NCBI GenBank assembly: GCA_012519495.1
Contig: JAAYQA010000013.1
Location: 1 to 36,418 of the forward strand
Length of the DNA stretch: 36,418 bases
Direction of reading: 5' to 3'
From: Tissierellia bacterium
Lineage (GTDB): Bacteria; Bacillota; Clostridia; Tissierellales; Peptoniphilaceae
Below the pieces are notes generated by a model. That model saw only the letters and a program-made list of their open reading frames with translations. It did not search any database and was not told where the DNA came from. This document shows positions 7,986 through 15,522 of the stretch, piece by piece. Both the position numbers and the translations under genes were made by a program. How positions within the stretch are numbered: the first letter of the stretch is position 1; each line of letters begins with the position of its first letter.

Positions 7986-9158
7986 TTAAAAGGGAAACTT
8001 CCGGACGCCCTTATGCCAGGTTTCCACAATCCGCCCCTGCAGGCGTGCGCCGCTAAACGGCGTGTTTTTTCCTTTGGAATAAAAAGCTTCCGGATCGACG
8101 GTGTATTCCGCCGCTAAATCCGCGATCGCAAGATCCGCATCCATGCCGGGTTGCAAAAGCCCCTGCTGCAAGCCCATCAGTTCGGCCGGCCTTTGTGCCA
8201 GCAAACGCAGCAGGGTTTTTATTCCGATGATTCCGCCCTTGATAAGATGAGTGTAACATAAGGCAAAGGCAAGCTCCAGCCCGGTCATACCGGGGGCTCC
8301 TTTGTCTTTGTCTTCTTTTGTATGCGGCGCATGATCGGTCGCGATGGCGTCCACCGTGCCGTCTGTCAGGGCTTCCCGCAACGCATCCACATCTTCTTTG
8401 GCGCGGATCGGCGGATTCACCCGGTACGGATTGTCCCACAAAACCAGATGATGCGGGGTCACCTCACAGGTGAACCGATCGGAGCCGGCTTTTGCCGCCC
8501 GAATCCAGTCGATCGCCTGTTTGGTGCTCACATGCGCAAAATGCGTATAACAACCGGTGACCCGCCCCAGATGCAAATCGCGCAGGGTCATAACATCTTC
8601 CGCCAGCCGCATATCGGTTTTGGAAAACGCCGGTTCCTCTTCGTGCAGAGTCAGGCGCATGCCCTTTTCCTTTGCAAGGTTCATGGCGTCAAACAGGGTT
8701 TTTGCATCGGCCACGCCGAAACCGTCGTCTGTCAGCATGACAACCGGCGCTTTTACCTCGTTTAAGTGCGAGAGGTCTTTGCCGTCAAAATCGCGCGTGA
8801 TACTGATACACGGATGCACATCGATCAGATCGAGCGCGCGGGCGCGGGCAATCACATCCTCTACCTGTTCCATGGTGGAGGTAATCGGCTGGGTGTTTCC
8901 CATCAGCTGCACATCGGTAAAACCGCCGGCGAGAGCTGCGCGCATGCCGGTTTCCAGATCTTCCTTATGCGTAAGCCCCGGATCTCTGAAATGCACATGC
9001 AGATCGGTAAAAGCGGGCATTAAGAGATGATGCCCCGGATCTTCGGGCGGGTTCATCCATACGACTTCGGCAATAACGCCGTCTTCTATCACCAGATACC
9101 CGTAGCCTTCGGTGTGCGCATCCGCCATGCGCATCGGCTTGGTTTTTATTCTTCCCAT
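7986..9158 (-). CDS. pyrC: Dihydroorotase
   Basis: PyrC cyclises carbamoyl-aspartate to dihydroorotate. It is a zinc amidohydrolase of the type I (about 400-residue) class: metal ligands in DLHVHFRDPG, later His ligands in CEVTPHHL, and ATDHAPHT with the catalytic Asp. The chosen ATG at 9158 overlaps the end of pyrI by 13 bases and gives 390 residues starting MGRIKTKP. No strong ribosome site precedes it, so coupling to pyrI translation is likely. An internal ATG at 9134 is possible but would trim the N-terminal strand. Confidence 0.93.
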   Translation of the reverse strand: MGRIKTKPMRMADAHTEGYGYLVIEDGVIAEVVWMNPPEDPGHHLLMPAFTDLHVHFRDPGLTHKEDLETGMRAALAGGFTDVQLMGNTQPITSTMEQVEDVIARARALDLIDVHPCISITRDFDGKDLSHLNEVKAPVVMLTDDGFGVADAKTLFDAMNLAKEKGMRLTLHEEEPAFSKTDMRLAEDVMTLRDLHLGRVTGCYTHFAHVSTKQAIDWIRAAKAGSDRFTCEVTPHHLVLWDNPYRVNPPIRAKEDVDALREALTDGTVDAIATDHAPHTKEDKDKGAPGMTGLELAFALCYTHLIKGGIIGIKTLLRLLAQRPAELMGLQQGLLQPGMDADLAIADLAAEYTVDPEAFYSKGKNTPFSGARLQGRIVETWHKGVRKFPF

Positions 9159-9574
9159 GTGTATATATTGTCGCAATAGTCGCATTTATACGACTTGCTC
9201 TCGCGATCCAGCAGGCTGAAACGCTGTACGATGTTTCGTTCGTTGGTTGTAATGCAGCGGGGGTTCTTGCAGGTAAAGATCCCTTCGATCCGGTCGGGCA
9301 TTTCCAGGCGGATTTTCTCGGTGATCACTTCATCTTCTACAATATTGATCGTGATCTCATCGTCCAGCGCCCCCAGGAATTTGAAGTCCAGGTCGATGAC
9401 GTTTTCGATTTTGATAATGTCCTTGCGGCCCTTTTTCTTGCTGATCGCATTGATAATCAGAGCGACGCGATAGTCTACTTTGTCCAGGTTCAGATACTGG
9501 AAGATTTTGAATCCGTTGCCCGGTTGGATATGGTCGATCACAATACCCCGTCTAATACTGTCAATATTCAGCAT
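9146..9574 (-). CDS. pyrI: Aspartate carbamoyltransferase regulatory subunit
   Basis: PyrI binds nucleotides (CTP/ATP in the characterised enzymes) and holds PyrB trimers together, giving allosteric control of the committed step. The N-terminal allosteric domain has IDSIRRGIVIDHIQPGNG and the C-terminal zinc domain has Cys102, Cys107, Cys131 and Cys134 in the usual CxnC/CxxC layout. The ATG at 9574 lies 2 bases after the pyrB stop with AGGAG inside the pyrB end; 142 residues is slightly shorter than enteric PyrI. Any in-frame extension upstream would lie inside pyrB and is rejected. Confidence 0.95.
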   Translation of the reverse strand: MLNIDSIRRGIVIDHIQPGNGFKIFQYLNLDKVDYRVALIINAISKKKGRKDIIKIENVIDLDFKFLGALDDEITINIVEDEVITEKIRLEMPDRIEGIFTCKNPRCITTNERNIVQRFSLLDRESKSYKCDYCDNIYTWEE

Positions 9575-9576
9575 TT

Positions 9577-10494
9577 TTACACTCCTAACAGTTTCATAAT
9601 CAGTGCCATGCGCGCAAAAACACCGTAGCGCACCTGTTCGAAATAACACGCGCGGGGATCGTCGTCGACTTCGACGGCAATCTCGTTGACGCGGGGCAGC
9701 GGGTGCAGTACGGTCAGATCGTCCTTGGCGTGGCGCAGTTTTTCGCGGTCCAGAATATAGCTGTCTTTTAAGCGGACATAGTCCTCTTCATTGAAAAACC
9801 GTTCTTTTTGTACGCGGGTCATATACAGAACATCTAAATTGCCGATCACAGATTCCAGTCGTTCCACTTCCTGATAGGGAACGTCCTTTTGCGAAAGATT
9901 GTAGCGGATGTATTCCGGTACGCGGAGTTCTTCCGGTGAAATGAAAGTAAAATGCACATTGGCATAACGCGCCATGGCTTTGGTAAGAGAATGGGTTGTG
10001 CGGCCGAATTTCAGGTCGCCGCAGAGTCCTATGTTCAGATGGTCAAAACGGTGTTTGATTCTTCGGATCGTAAGAAGGTCGGTGAGGGTTTGGGTGGGAT
10101 GATGGTGGCCGCCGTCGCCTGCATTGATAAACGGAACGCTGGCGTGCTGGGTAGCAAGGGTTGCGGAACCTTCCCGCGGATGGCGCATGGCGATAATATC
10201 GGAATACTGGGATACGGTACGGATGGTGTCTGCCAGGCTCTCCCCTTTGGCCGCGCTGCTGGAGTCGGCTTCGGAAAACCCGAGTACGCGTCCGCCCAGA
10301 CGAAGCATCGCGGATTCAAAGCTCAGGCGGGTTCTCGTGCTGGGTTCAAAGAACAGGGTGGCCAGTATTTTCCCTTCACATTTGTGCACATACGCTTCGG
10401 GATGGTCGATAATGGATTCCGCCAGGGAAAACACTTCGTCCAATTCCTCTTCGGTGAAGTCCATCGGATCCACCAGATTACGGTTTTTGAGCAT
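9577..10494 (-). CDS. pyrB: Aspartate carbamoyltransferase catalytic subunit
   Basis: PyrB condenses carbamoyl phosphate and aspartate, the first committed pyrimidine step. The carbamoyl-phosphate loop [13 protein letters not shown], the [16 protein letters not shown] segment (here [14 protein letters not shown]) and the HPLPRVNEI motif are all present in a 305-residue protein of normal length. The ATG at 10494 has GAGGA 6 bases upstream. It is the first structural gene of the seven-gene operon and is preceded by a leader with a terminator. A longer in-frame reading would start upstream of the promoter and is ruled out. Confidence 0.96.
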   Translation of the reverse strand: MLKNRNLVDPMDFTEEELDEVFSLAESIIDHPEAYVHKCEGKILATLFFEPSTRTRLSFESAMLRLGGRVLGFSEADSSSAAKGESLADTIRTVSQYSDIIAMRHPREGSATLATQHASVPFINAGDGGHHHPTQTLTDLLTIRRIKHRFDHLNIGLCGDLKFGRTTHSLTKAMARYANVHFTFISPEELRVPEYIRYNLSQKDVPYQEVERLESVIGNLDVLYMTRVQKERFFNEEDYVRLKDSYILDREKLRHAKDDLTVLHPLPRVNEIAVEVDDDPRACYFEQVRYGVFARMALIMKLLGV

Positions 10495-10549
10495 AGGCTG
10501 TCCTCGCTTTCTTAAAAAAAGCCTCCCCGTTCGGGAAGGCTTTAAGCAC
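10478..10549 (-). CDS. Candidate pyr leader peptide (23 residues)
   Basis: A short reading frame starts at GTG (10549-10547), with GGAGGG (10562-10557) exactly 7 bases upstream. It runs straight through both arms of the leader terminator and its T-run and ends at TAA (10480-10478), 14 bases inside pyrB in another frame. The predicted peptide begins [15 protein letters not shown] ribosome following RNA polymerase closely would stop the terminator from folding, as in the enteric pyrBI leader. Sequence shows the frame and ribosome site; translation and function are inferred. Confidence 0.5.
   Translation of the reverse strand: MLKAFPNGEAFFKKARTAYAQKP
10514..10543 (-). terminator. pyr operon leader terminator (attenuator)
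   Basis: AAAGCCTTCCC (10543-10533), loop GAAC and GGGGAGGCTTT (10528-10518) form an 11-pair stem with one G-U, followed by a T-run to 10514. It lies between the promoter and pyrB, so it must be bypassed for operon expression. Upstream, GGAGGG could pair with CCUUCC of the terminator's left arm, and GCCCT with AGGGC, giving possible competing structures. Confidence 0.8.
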
Positions 10550-10594
10550 AGTGGAGCCCTCCGTACAAGGGCGGTTCGTTTTTTATCTCGTGAT

Positions 10595-10623
10595 ATTATA
10601 TAAGGCCGGTGCCTCCGTGTCAA
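10595..10623 (-). promoter_or_regulatory. pyr operon promoter
   Basis: On the minus strand a perfect TTGACA (10623-10618) and a perfect TATAAT (10600-10595) are separated by 17 bases. Transcription would start near 10588, giving a leader of about 95 bases before pyrB. The strong promoter makes control at the leader terminator all the more likely. Confidence 0.9.
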
Positions 10624-10642
10624 GAAAAACCGCCCTCCCGCC

Positions 10643-10671
10643 AAAAAAGACCGCATCCGCGGCCTTTTTTT
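10643..10671 (-). terminator. Terminator of the GntR-ABC operon
   Basis: AAAAAAGACCGC (10643-10654), loop ATCC and GCGGCCTTTTTTT (10659-10671) form a stem with A/T tracts on both sides. It lies immediately downstream of the permease stop (10670-10672) and insulates it from the pyr promoter. Confidence 0.8.
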
Positions 10672-11407
10672 AACTTACAGGGCTTTTTATCTGTGCGCGC
10701 CGTTGCAACAGCCAGGTCAGGCCGGTTACGATGAGCAAAAAGACGGCATAGGTCAGCAGATACGAAAGGATGCCGGATCGGACAAAGGTGTCGATCGCGC
10801 GCGACGCATTCGTCAGATGTTTCGTGTAATGGTCGTAGAAGGACAAAGCGGGTACAAGCAGTCCGAAAACACCGATCGGCAATAAAATCTTGCCTAATGT
10901 ATTCAGCCGGTAAAACACGGTCGTAATCAGAAGGCCTACAAAAAAGGCCGATCCGTTCAAAAACACAACCCCGATATACTTACTCAGCAGAGGAAAGGCC
11001 GAAGCGGGTTGTACAAAATCACTCATATCGATCACGCCTAAGCCGATCGATCGTAAAGCCTGCAGCATCAGTTCATCCAGCAAAAGATCGATCACACCGG
11101 TCAGAAGAGCAAGTACTGCGCCCACAATGAGTAGTGTGACAAACTGCGTCCTGCGCGATATACCGTTTTGCAGCAGATAGAAAAAATCGGCTTTATAGGA
11201 GTTCAGGCCTGCAACAAACAAATAGAACATCGTAATACCGGATACCGCCGCAATTTCTACGTCTACCTCGCCCAATCCGTGATAGGCCGCCAAATACGTT
11301 CCCAAAGCAAACAATGCGATGCCCAAACCGATCAGAATCCCGTAATACCAAAGCAGGCTTATGCAAAAGTCGGTCGCGTGGTATCGCAGTGCCGGTTTCC
11401 CATTCAT
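10670..11407 (-). CDS. ABC transporter permease (membrane subunit)
   Basis: A 245-residue polytopic membrane protein with about six hydrophobic helices (for example [54 protein letters not shown]). It starts 4 bases inside the upstream ATPase gene, and the GntR-ATPase-permease order is that of ytr-type export systems. Sequence similarity to a named permease family is not obvious by eye. The role follows from context; the substrate is unknown. It ends at the terminator at 10643-10671. Confidence 0.75.
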   Translation of the reverse strand: MNGKPALRYHATDFCISLLWYYGILIGLGIALFALGTYLAAYHGLGEVDVEIAAVSGITMFYLFVAGLNSYKADFFYLLQNGISRRTQFVTLLIVGAVLALLTGVIDLLLDELMLQALRSIGLGVIDMSDFVQPASAFPLLSKYIGVVFLNGSAFFVGLLITTVFYRLNTLGKILLPIGVFGLLVPALSFYDHYTKHLTNASRAIDTFVRSGILSYLLTYAVFLLIVTGLTWLLQRRAQIKSPVS

Positions 11408-12267
11408 GATTGACTCCTTTCTTTTTCATTGGTTATTTCGATAAACAGATCCTGCAATTCCGGTCGCGAAACGGATAGCGAATCCGGATACGGTCCCGGT
11501 TCTCCCTCTACGGTGGCGGTCAGCAGCTGGCCGAAAGTCTGTGTGTGCAGGACGCTTTTATCCGCCAGATAGGCCTGCATCGCTTCTTCGGGACCGGCGA
11601 TCTGATAGTGACCGGCCAAAAGATCTTCTACGGCTGCCTGCCTCAGCACTTTTCCGTCGTGGAGGATGATAATCTCTTCGATCATGCCCGCCACTTCTTC
11701 AATAATATGGGTCGAAAGAATCATCGTGCATCCGGTCTGTGCGTATTTCTCCAGCAGCTTTTGGTATATGCTTTTCCGATTGTTGGCATCCAATCCCAGT
11801 ACCGGTTCATCCAGAAACAGATACGGTGCGTTGGAAGCGATCGCCATGATCAGCTTAAACAGCGACTGATACCCGGTGGATAAGTTTTTGATCTTTTTAC
11901 CTGTGTCCAGTTTAAATTCGGCTGCCATCTGACAAGCGGCGCCTTCGTCAAAACCGGGATAAAAGAACTTGCCCTCTTTGAACGCCCGTTTCACTTTCAT
12001 GTTCTCCGGATACAGATTCTGTGTCGACATCAGATAGACTTTCCCTGTAGCCGAATCATTTTCTACCACCGTTTCCCCGTCGATAAAAATCGCACCTTGG
12101 TCTGCAAACAGGCGATTCGTCGCGATATGCAACAGGGTCGACTTCCCCGCGCCGTTTCGGCCCAATAAGCCGTAGATCTTTCCCGCCGGCAATACAAGGC
12201 TGACATTGTCCAGCGCTTTTGTCCGGCCGAAGGTTTTTGTGATGTTTTTTATTTCCAGCCCTTTCAT
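11404..12267 (-). CDS. ABC transporter ATP-binding protein
   Basis: A 287-residue ABC ATPase. Walker A GRNGAGKS (36-43), Walker B YLFLDEP (149-155) and H-loop LSTH (184-187) are intact. The signature is an unusual NLSTGYQSL (128-136), with Tyr where Gln is usual. The C-terminal extension of about 85 residues is variable. Genes overlap on both sides (GntR stop / ATPase ATG, ATPase stop / permease ATG), so this is one operon. Such three-gene sets respond to cell-wall stress or antibiotics in Bacillus (ytr), but no such evidence is available here. Confidence 0.88.
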   Translation of the reverse strand: MKGLEIKNITKTFGRTKALDNVSLVLPAGKIYGLLGRNGAGKSTLLHIATNRLFADQGAIFIDGETVVENDSATGKVYLMSTQNLYPENMKVKRAFKEGKFFYPGFDEGAACQMAAEFKLDTGKKIKNLSTGYQSLFKLIMAIASNAPYLFLDEPVLGLDANNRKSIYQKLLEKYAQTGCTMILSTHIIEEVAGMIEEIIILHDGKVLRQAAVEDLLAGHYQIAGPEEAMQAYLADKSVLHTQTFGQLLTATVEGEPGPYPDSLSVSRPELQDLFIEITNEKERSQS

Positions 12268-12632
12268 TTCTCGTATCCTTTCTGAATCATTTTGATGAGT
12301 TCAGGCTCCGTGATGGCAAGCCGCCTGGCTTCCGCCACCATGGGAGCCACGTAGTCTTCCCCAAAACTCTGCCGGCGTTTTTGGGACAGTACGTGCACGG
12401 CTCCTTCTTTTACAAACACGCCGATCCCTCTTTTCTTGTACAGTATGCCGCCATCGACCAAAAGATTAATCCCTTTCAGCGCGGTCGCCGGATTGATCCG
12501 ATAATTTGTCGAGATCTCTGTCGTCGATGGAATCTGTGTCTCTTCGGGAAAACTGCCCGATAGGATCATATCTTCGATGCCTTCCTGAATCTGCACGAAT
12601 ATGGGTTTGTTCCCGTCGTCTGTAATCTTCAC
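12264..12632 (-). CDS. GntR family transcriptional regulator, YtrA type
   Basis: A 122-residue regulator with an N-terminal winged helix: KPIFVQIQEGIEDMILSG, then the recognition region PSTTEISTNYRINPATALKGINLLVDGGILYKKRGIGVFV. There is only a short helical C-terminus and no ligand domain, the layout of the YtrA subfamily. These usually repress their own ABC operon. Codon 1 is ATG at 12632, preceded by an AGGAG-type site. A candidate operator lies between its promoter and start. Confidence 0.88.
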   Translation of the reverse strand: MKITDDGNKPIFVQIQEGIEDMILSGSFPEETQIPSTTEISTNYRINPATALKGINLLVDGGILYKKRGIGVFVKEGAVHVLSQKRRQSFGEDYVAPMVAEARRLAITEPELIKMIQKGYEK

Positions 12633-12686
12633 AAAGCCGTCTCCTTTCTTTTCATTCTTCCCCTCCTGCCTTTTTTGCTGATTGGT

Positions 12687-12742
12687 TAGTTACTTGAGTG
12701 ATTAACTATCTATATAGTACACGCACTTTCTTTCCTTGTCAA
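12687..12742 (-). promoter_or_regulatory. Promoter and candidate operator of the GntR-ABC operon
   Basis: On the minus strand TTGACA (12742-12737), 17 bases, TACTAT (12719-12714). Just downstream, TAGTTA and TAACTA (12708-12703 and 12692-12687) form an inverted repeat about where transcription starts. That is a sensible site for autorepression by the dimeric GntR regulator; binding is inferred. Confidence 0.65.
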
Positions 12743-12792
12743 ATGTTTTTTCTTTTTCTTGCTCTGCGTCTATGTCTTTTACAGCAAAAATT

Positions 12793-12826
12793 TGCTATAA
12801 TGAATTCAAATTGATAACCATTCTCA
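12793..12826 (+). promoter_or_regulatory. feo promoter (extended -10) and Fur-box-like site
   Basis: TGCTATAAT (12793-12801) is an extended -10 element without a clear -35. Downstream, TGATAACCATTCTCA (12812-12826) matches the 7-1-7 Fur consensus TGATAATnATTATCA at 12 of its 14 defined positions. The site covers the expected transcription start, so Fur with iron would block feoABC. Confidence 0.65.
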
Positions 12827-12840
12827 TTTCGGAGGTAACA

Positions 12841-13089
12841 ATGCAACGACTCATCTCATTGGAAAAAGGGCAGGTCGGCCGGATCACCGGCATGGATCTC
12901 CCCCCACATACAACCAAACGGCTGTTTGAACTGGGCTTACATACCAGTGCGCAGGTGACGATGAAAAAGAATAATCAGGGCCCCTGCGTCCTGGGCATTC
13001 ATCATTTCACGATTGCCGTCAGCCGCAAACTGTGCGAAAACATCTTTGTCACCCTGCCGGGTGAAACAACCCGCGAGGTGCGCGTATGA
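12841..13089 (+). CDS. feoA: Ferrous iron transport protein A
   Basis: A small (82-residue) SH3-like cytoplasmic protein that assists FeoB. Typical segments are LISLEKGQVGRITGMD, KRLFELGLHTSAQVTM and HFTIAVSRKLCENIFV. GGAGG lies 5 bases before the ATG at 12841; a longer in-frame reading would include the promoter and is rejected. It overlaps feoB by 4 bases (ATGA). Confidence 0.93.
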   Translation: MQRLISLEKGQVGRITGMDLPPHTTKRLFELGLHTSAQVTMKKNNQGPCVLGIHHFTIAVSRKLCENIFVTLPGETTREVRV

Positions 13090-15146
13090 ACCGTATCGCA
13101 CTCGCCGGAAACCCTAACATAGGCAAAACTACCATCTTTAACGCGCTCACCGGCGCCAATCAGAAGGTGAGCAACTGGCCCGGCGTAACCGTACACAAAA
13201 AAGAAGGCCAGTTTGTTTTTAAAGACGACTTCTATACCGTGGTCGACCTGCCCGGCACCTATTCGCTCGGTTCGTATTCCGAAGACGAGCGGATCGCTAC
13301 CGACTATGTGCTCTCTAAGGATGCACAGCTGATCCTGAATGTTGCCGACGCGACCAATTTGGAGCGCAATCTGTATCTCACCGTGCAACTGCTGGAGATG
13401 GAAGTCCCCGTTGTACTGGCTTTGAATATGATGGATGAAGCCGAGCGCTTCAATATTCATATCGACCATGAGGCCCTGTCCGAAACGCTGGGAATTCCTG
13501 TTGTGCCGGTCACCGCAGCCAAGCTGAAAGGGATCGACGTTTTGATGGAAACCGTGGCCGATGAACTGGCCTGCATACAGCGCGGCACTTCCCCGCGCCC
13601 GCGCAGAAGACGCCGCCAGGGAAAGGGCCGGCCAAACCGTACCTGCCCGCATGAAATCACCCCTTTGCGTTATGCAGAAGAAGCATTGCCGTCCATATCG
13701 GAGCTGACCGAATACCTCAACAACTCCGGTGTGACGCCTTCGTTCTGGTACGCGCTGCAGGTATTAACGGGCGATCTTTCGCCTTTGGAAGCGGCCAATC
13801 AGCCCGTTCCGGAGGCGATCCAGGCGCTGGCCGACGAACTGCAAAAAGACCCGCACAAATATGAACTGGATGTTATCGACGCGCGGTACCGCAAAATCCA
13901 TACGCTGGTGACCACCCATGTTACCGAAGCCCCCAGCGCGCAGGAACAAAAATCCGACCGGATCGACCGCATCCTCATGCACCCGGTTTGGGGGATTCCC
14001 ATTTTTGCCGCGGTCATGTTTATCGTGTTTCAGCTGACCTTTGCCGTGGGGCAGGATCTATTCGGCGACGCACTGGACACACAGGTCTCCCGCTTTGCCG
14101 AATGGCTGCGCGGCGCTCTGGCTGCCACGCAAGTGCATCCGCTTATCACCGGCTTTATTACCGAAGGCCTCATCGGCGGGATCGGCACCGTTTTGACCTT
14201 TATCCCGCTGATCGTCGTATTGTATCTTCTGATCGGTTTTCTGGAAGATATCGGCTATATGGCACGCGTGGCCTATGTTATGGATCATTTCATGCGAAAG
14301 ATCGGCCTGCAGGGCAAGGCGGTCGTGTCCATGATCGTGGGTTTCGGCTGCAATGTGCCCGGCGTGATGGCTACCCGCACGCTGGAGAATCAGAACGATC
14401 GCATGATTGCTCTTCTGATCAATCCGTTTATGTCCTGCGGGGCGAAAATCCCCGTTTACGCCATGCTTACCGGCGTGTTTTTCCAGCAGTACGGCGGTGT
14501 TGTCACTTTCCTTTTATATGTGCTGGGCTTTGTGATAGCCATTATCGTGGCAAAAGTCCTGTCCTTAACCCTGTTCAAGGGTGACACGGCCGACTTTATT
14601 ATGGAAATGCCCCCGTACCGGCTTCCGGTTTTGCGCAATGTATTTCGCAATATGGCAGATAATGTTCTTTCCTTTATAAAGCGCGCCACCACCATCATCA
14701 CGATCGTTATCGCCGTGATCTATCTGCTTTCTGTGCTGCCTTACGGGGTGGAACCCTACGGTGCACAGAGTCTTTTGGGCCGAATCGGCGGTTGGATCGC
14801 ACCGGTTCTCACGCCCATGGGCAACGGCAACTGGCAGGCTGCCGTAGGACTTGTGGCCGGCATGCCCGCCAAAGAAGGTATCACCGCTACCCTGTCCATG
14901 ATCTACGCAGCCGATGCCGGCACCAGCATCCAGCAGGCTCTGGCGGCGGGCTTCACGCCCCTGTCCGCCCTGTCCTTTTTGGTGATGGTGCTTTTGTACA
15001 CCCCCTGTGTCGCCGTATTGTCCACCGTGCGGGCGGAAACCGGCAGCATGAAATGGATGTTTTTTATGGCGATCTACACGATGCTTGTAGCCTACGGTTT
15101 TTCGGTTTTGGTCTATCAGATCGGCCGGCTGCTGGGCTTTTCATAA
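13086..15146 (+). CDS. feoB: Ferrous iron transport protein B (GTP-gated Fe(II) transporter)
   Basis: FeoB takes up Fe(II) across the membrane. The N-terminal G domain has GNPNIGKTT (8-16), the NWPGVTV switch I region, DLPGTYSL (G3) and NMMDE (G4). A helical linker with an Arg/Lys-rich insert (around RRRRRQGKGR) follows, then the membrane part with two Gate domains, including the GFGCNVPGVMATRTL and NPFMSCGAKIPVYAM motifs. At 686 residues it is a normal length. It sits between feoA and feoC in one operon. Confidence 0.97.
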   Translation: MNRIALAGNPNIGKTTIFNALTGANQKVSNWPGVTVHKKEGQFVFKDDFYTVVDLPGTYSLGSYSEDERIATDYVLSKDAQLILNVADATNLERNLYLTVQLLEMEVPVVLALNMMDEAERFNIHIDHEALSETLGIPVVPVTAAKLKGIDVLMETVADELACIQRGTSPRPRRRRRQGKGRPNRTCPHEITPLRYAEEALPSISELTEYLNNSGVTPSFWYALQVLTGDLSPLEAANQPVPEAIQALADELQKDPHKYELDVIDARYRKIHTLVTTHVTEAPSAQEQKSDRIDRILMHPVWGIPIFAAVMFIVFQLTFAVGQDLFGDALDTQVSRFAEWLRGALAATQVHPLITGFITEGLIGGIGTVLTFIPLIVVLYLLIGFLEDIGYMARVAYVMDHFMRKIGLQGKAVVSMIVGFGCNVPGVMATRTLENQNDRMIALLINPFMSCGAKIPVYAMLTGVFFQQYGGVVTFLLYVLGFVIAIIVAKVLSLTLFKGDTADFIMEMPPYRLPVLRNVFRNMADNVLSFIKRATTIITIVIAVIYLLSVLPYGVEPYGAQSLLGRIGGWIAPVLTPMGNGNWQAAVGLVAGMPAKEGITATLSMIYAADAGTSIQQALAAGFTPLSALSFLVMVLLYTPCVAVLSTVRAETGSMKWMFFMAIYTMLVAYGFSVLVYQIGRLLGFS

Positions 15147-15155
15147 GGAGGCAGT

Positions 15156-15413
15156 ATGCTTCAGACGATATTGCAGGAAATTGCAAAGGGCGGCCACGGT
15201 TCCAAGGCCGCTCTGTCGCGTCATTTGCAGCTAAGCGAAAACCGGCTCGACGGCTATGTACAGAATCTGATTCGCGCGGGGTATCTGAAAGAAGAAATCC
15301 CCGCCGGCTGCGAAGGCGGCTGCAGCGGTTGTATGCGTCACTGCACCGACCGCATGCCTGTGTTTTATACACTCACTGACAAAGGAAGAGCGCATCTGGG
15401 ACAATCGCTTTAG
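15156..15413 (+). CDS. feoC: FeoC-like winged-helix Fe-S protein
   Basis: An 85-residue winged helix (LQTILQEIAKGG, SKAALSRHLQLSENRLDGYV) followed by a cysteine cluster C52, C56, C59, C63 (CEGGCSGCMRHC) able to hold an Fe-S cluster in the wing. This is the FeoC layout, a protein thought to regulate FeoB or sense iron or oxygen. AGGAGG precedes the ATG at 15156, 9 bases after feoB. The exact role differs between species. Confidence 0.85.
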   Translation: MLQTILQEIAKGGHGSKAALSRHLQLSENRLDGYVQNLIRAGYLKEEIPAGCEGGCSGCMRHCTDRMPVFYTLTDKGRAHLGQSL

Positions 15414-15441
15414 TGTACATAGGCAATCTTTTATACAAACG

Positions 15442-15481
15442 TTTATTTTCCTATGCAAACATGGTATAGTATTGATATAAT
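15442..15481 (+). promoter_or_regulatory. Candidate promoter region of pncB
   Basis: The feoC-pncB gap of 109 bases is AT-rich. It holds TGGTATAGT (15462-15470, extended -10) with a weak TTTATT 17 bases upstream, and a further TATAAT at 15476-15481. No terminator for feoC was seen, so partial readthrough is possible. Confidence 0.4.
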
Positions 15482-15522
15482 CCCGATACAAGAACTAATT
15501 ATTATACGAAAGGGGCTACATT

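Noticed and set aside
7281..8117. A 278-codon plus-strand open frame
   Set aside because: Antisense to pyrF; His/Gln-rich with no family features.
10514..10600. PyrR-binding leader
   Set aside because: The loop around GAACGGGGAGGC only loosely resembles PyrR sites and no pyrR gene is present in the window, so it was not annotated; it remains an alternative in the pyr leader finding.
13002..13652. A 216-codon minus-strand open frame
   Set aside because: Antisense to feoB G domain; no ribosome site or recognisable fold.
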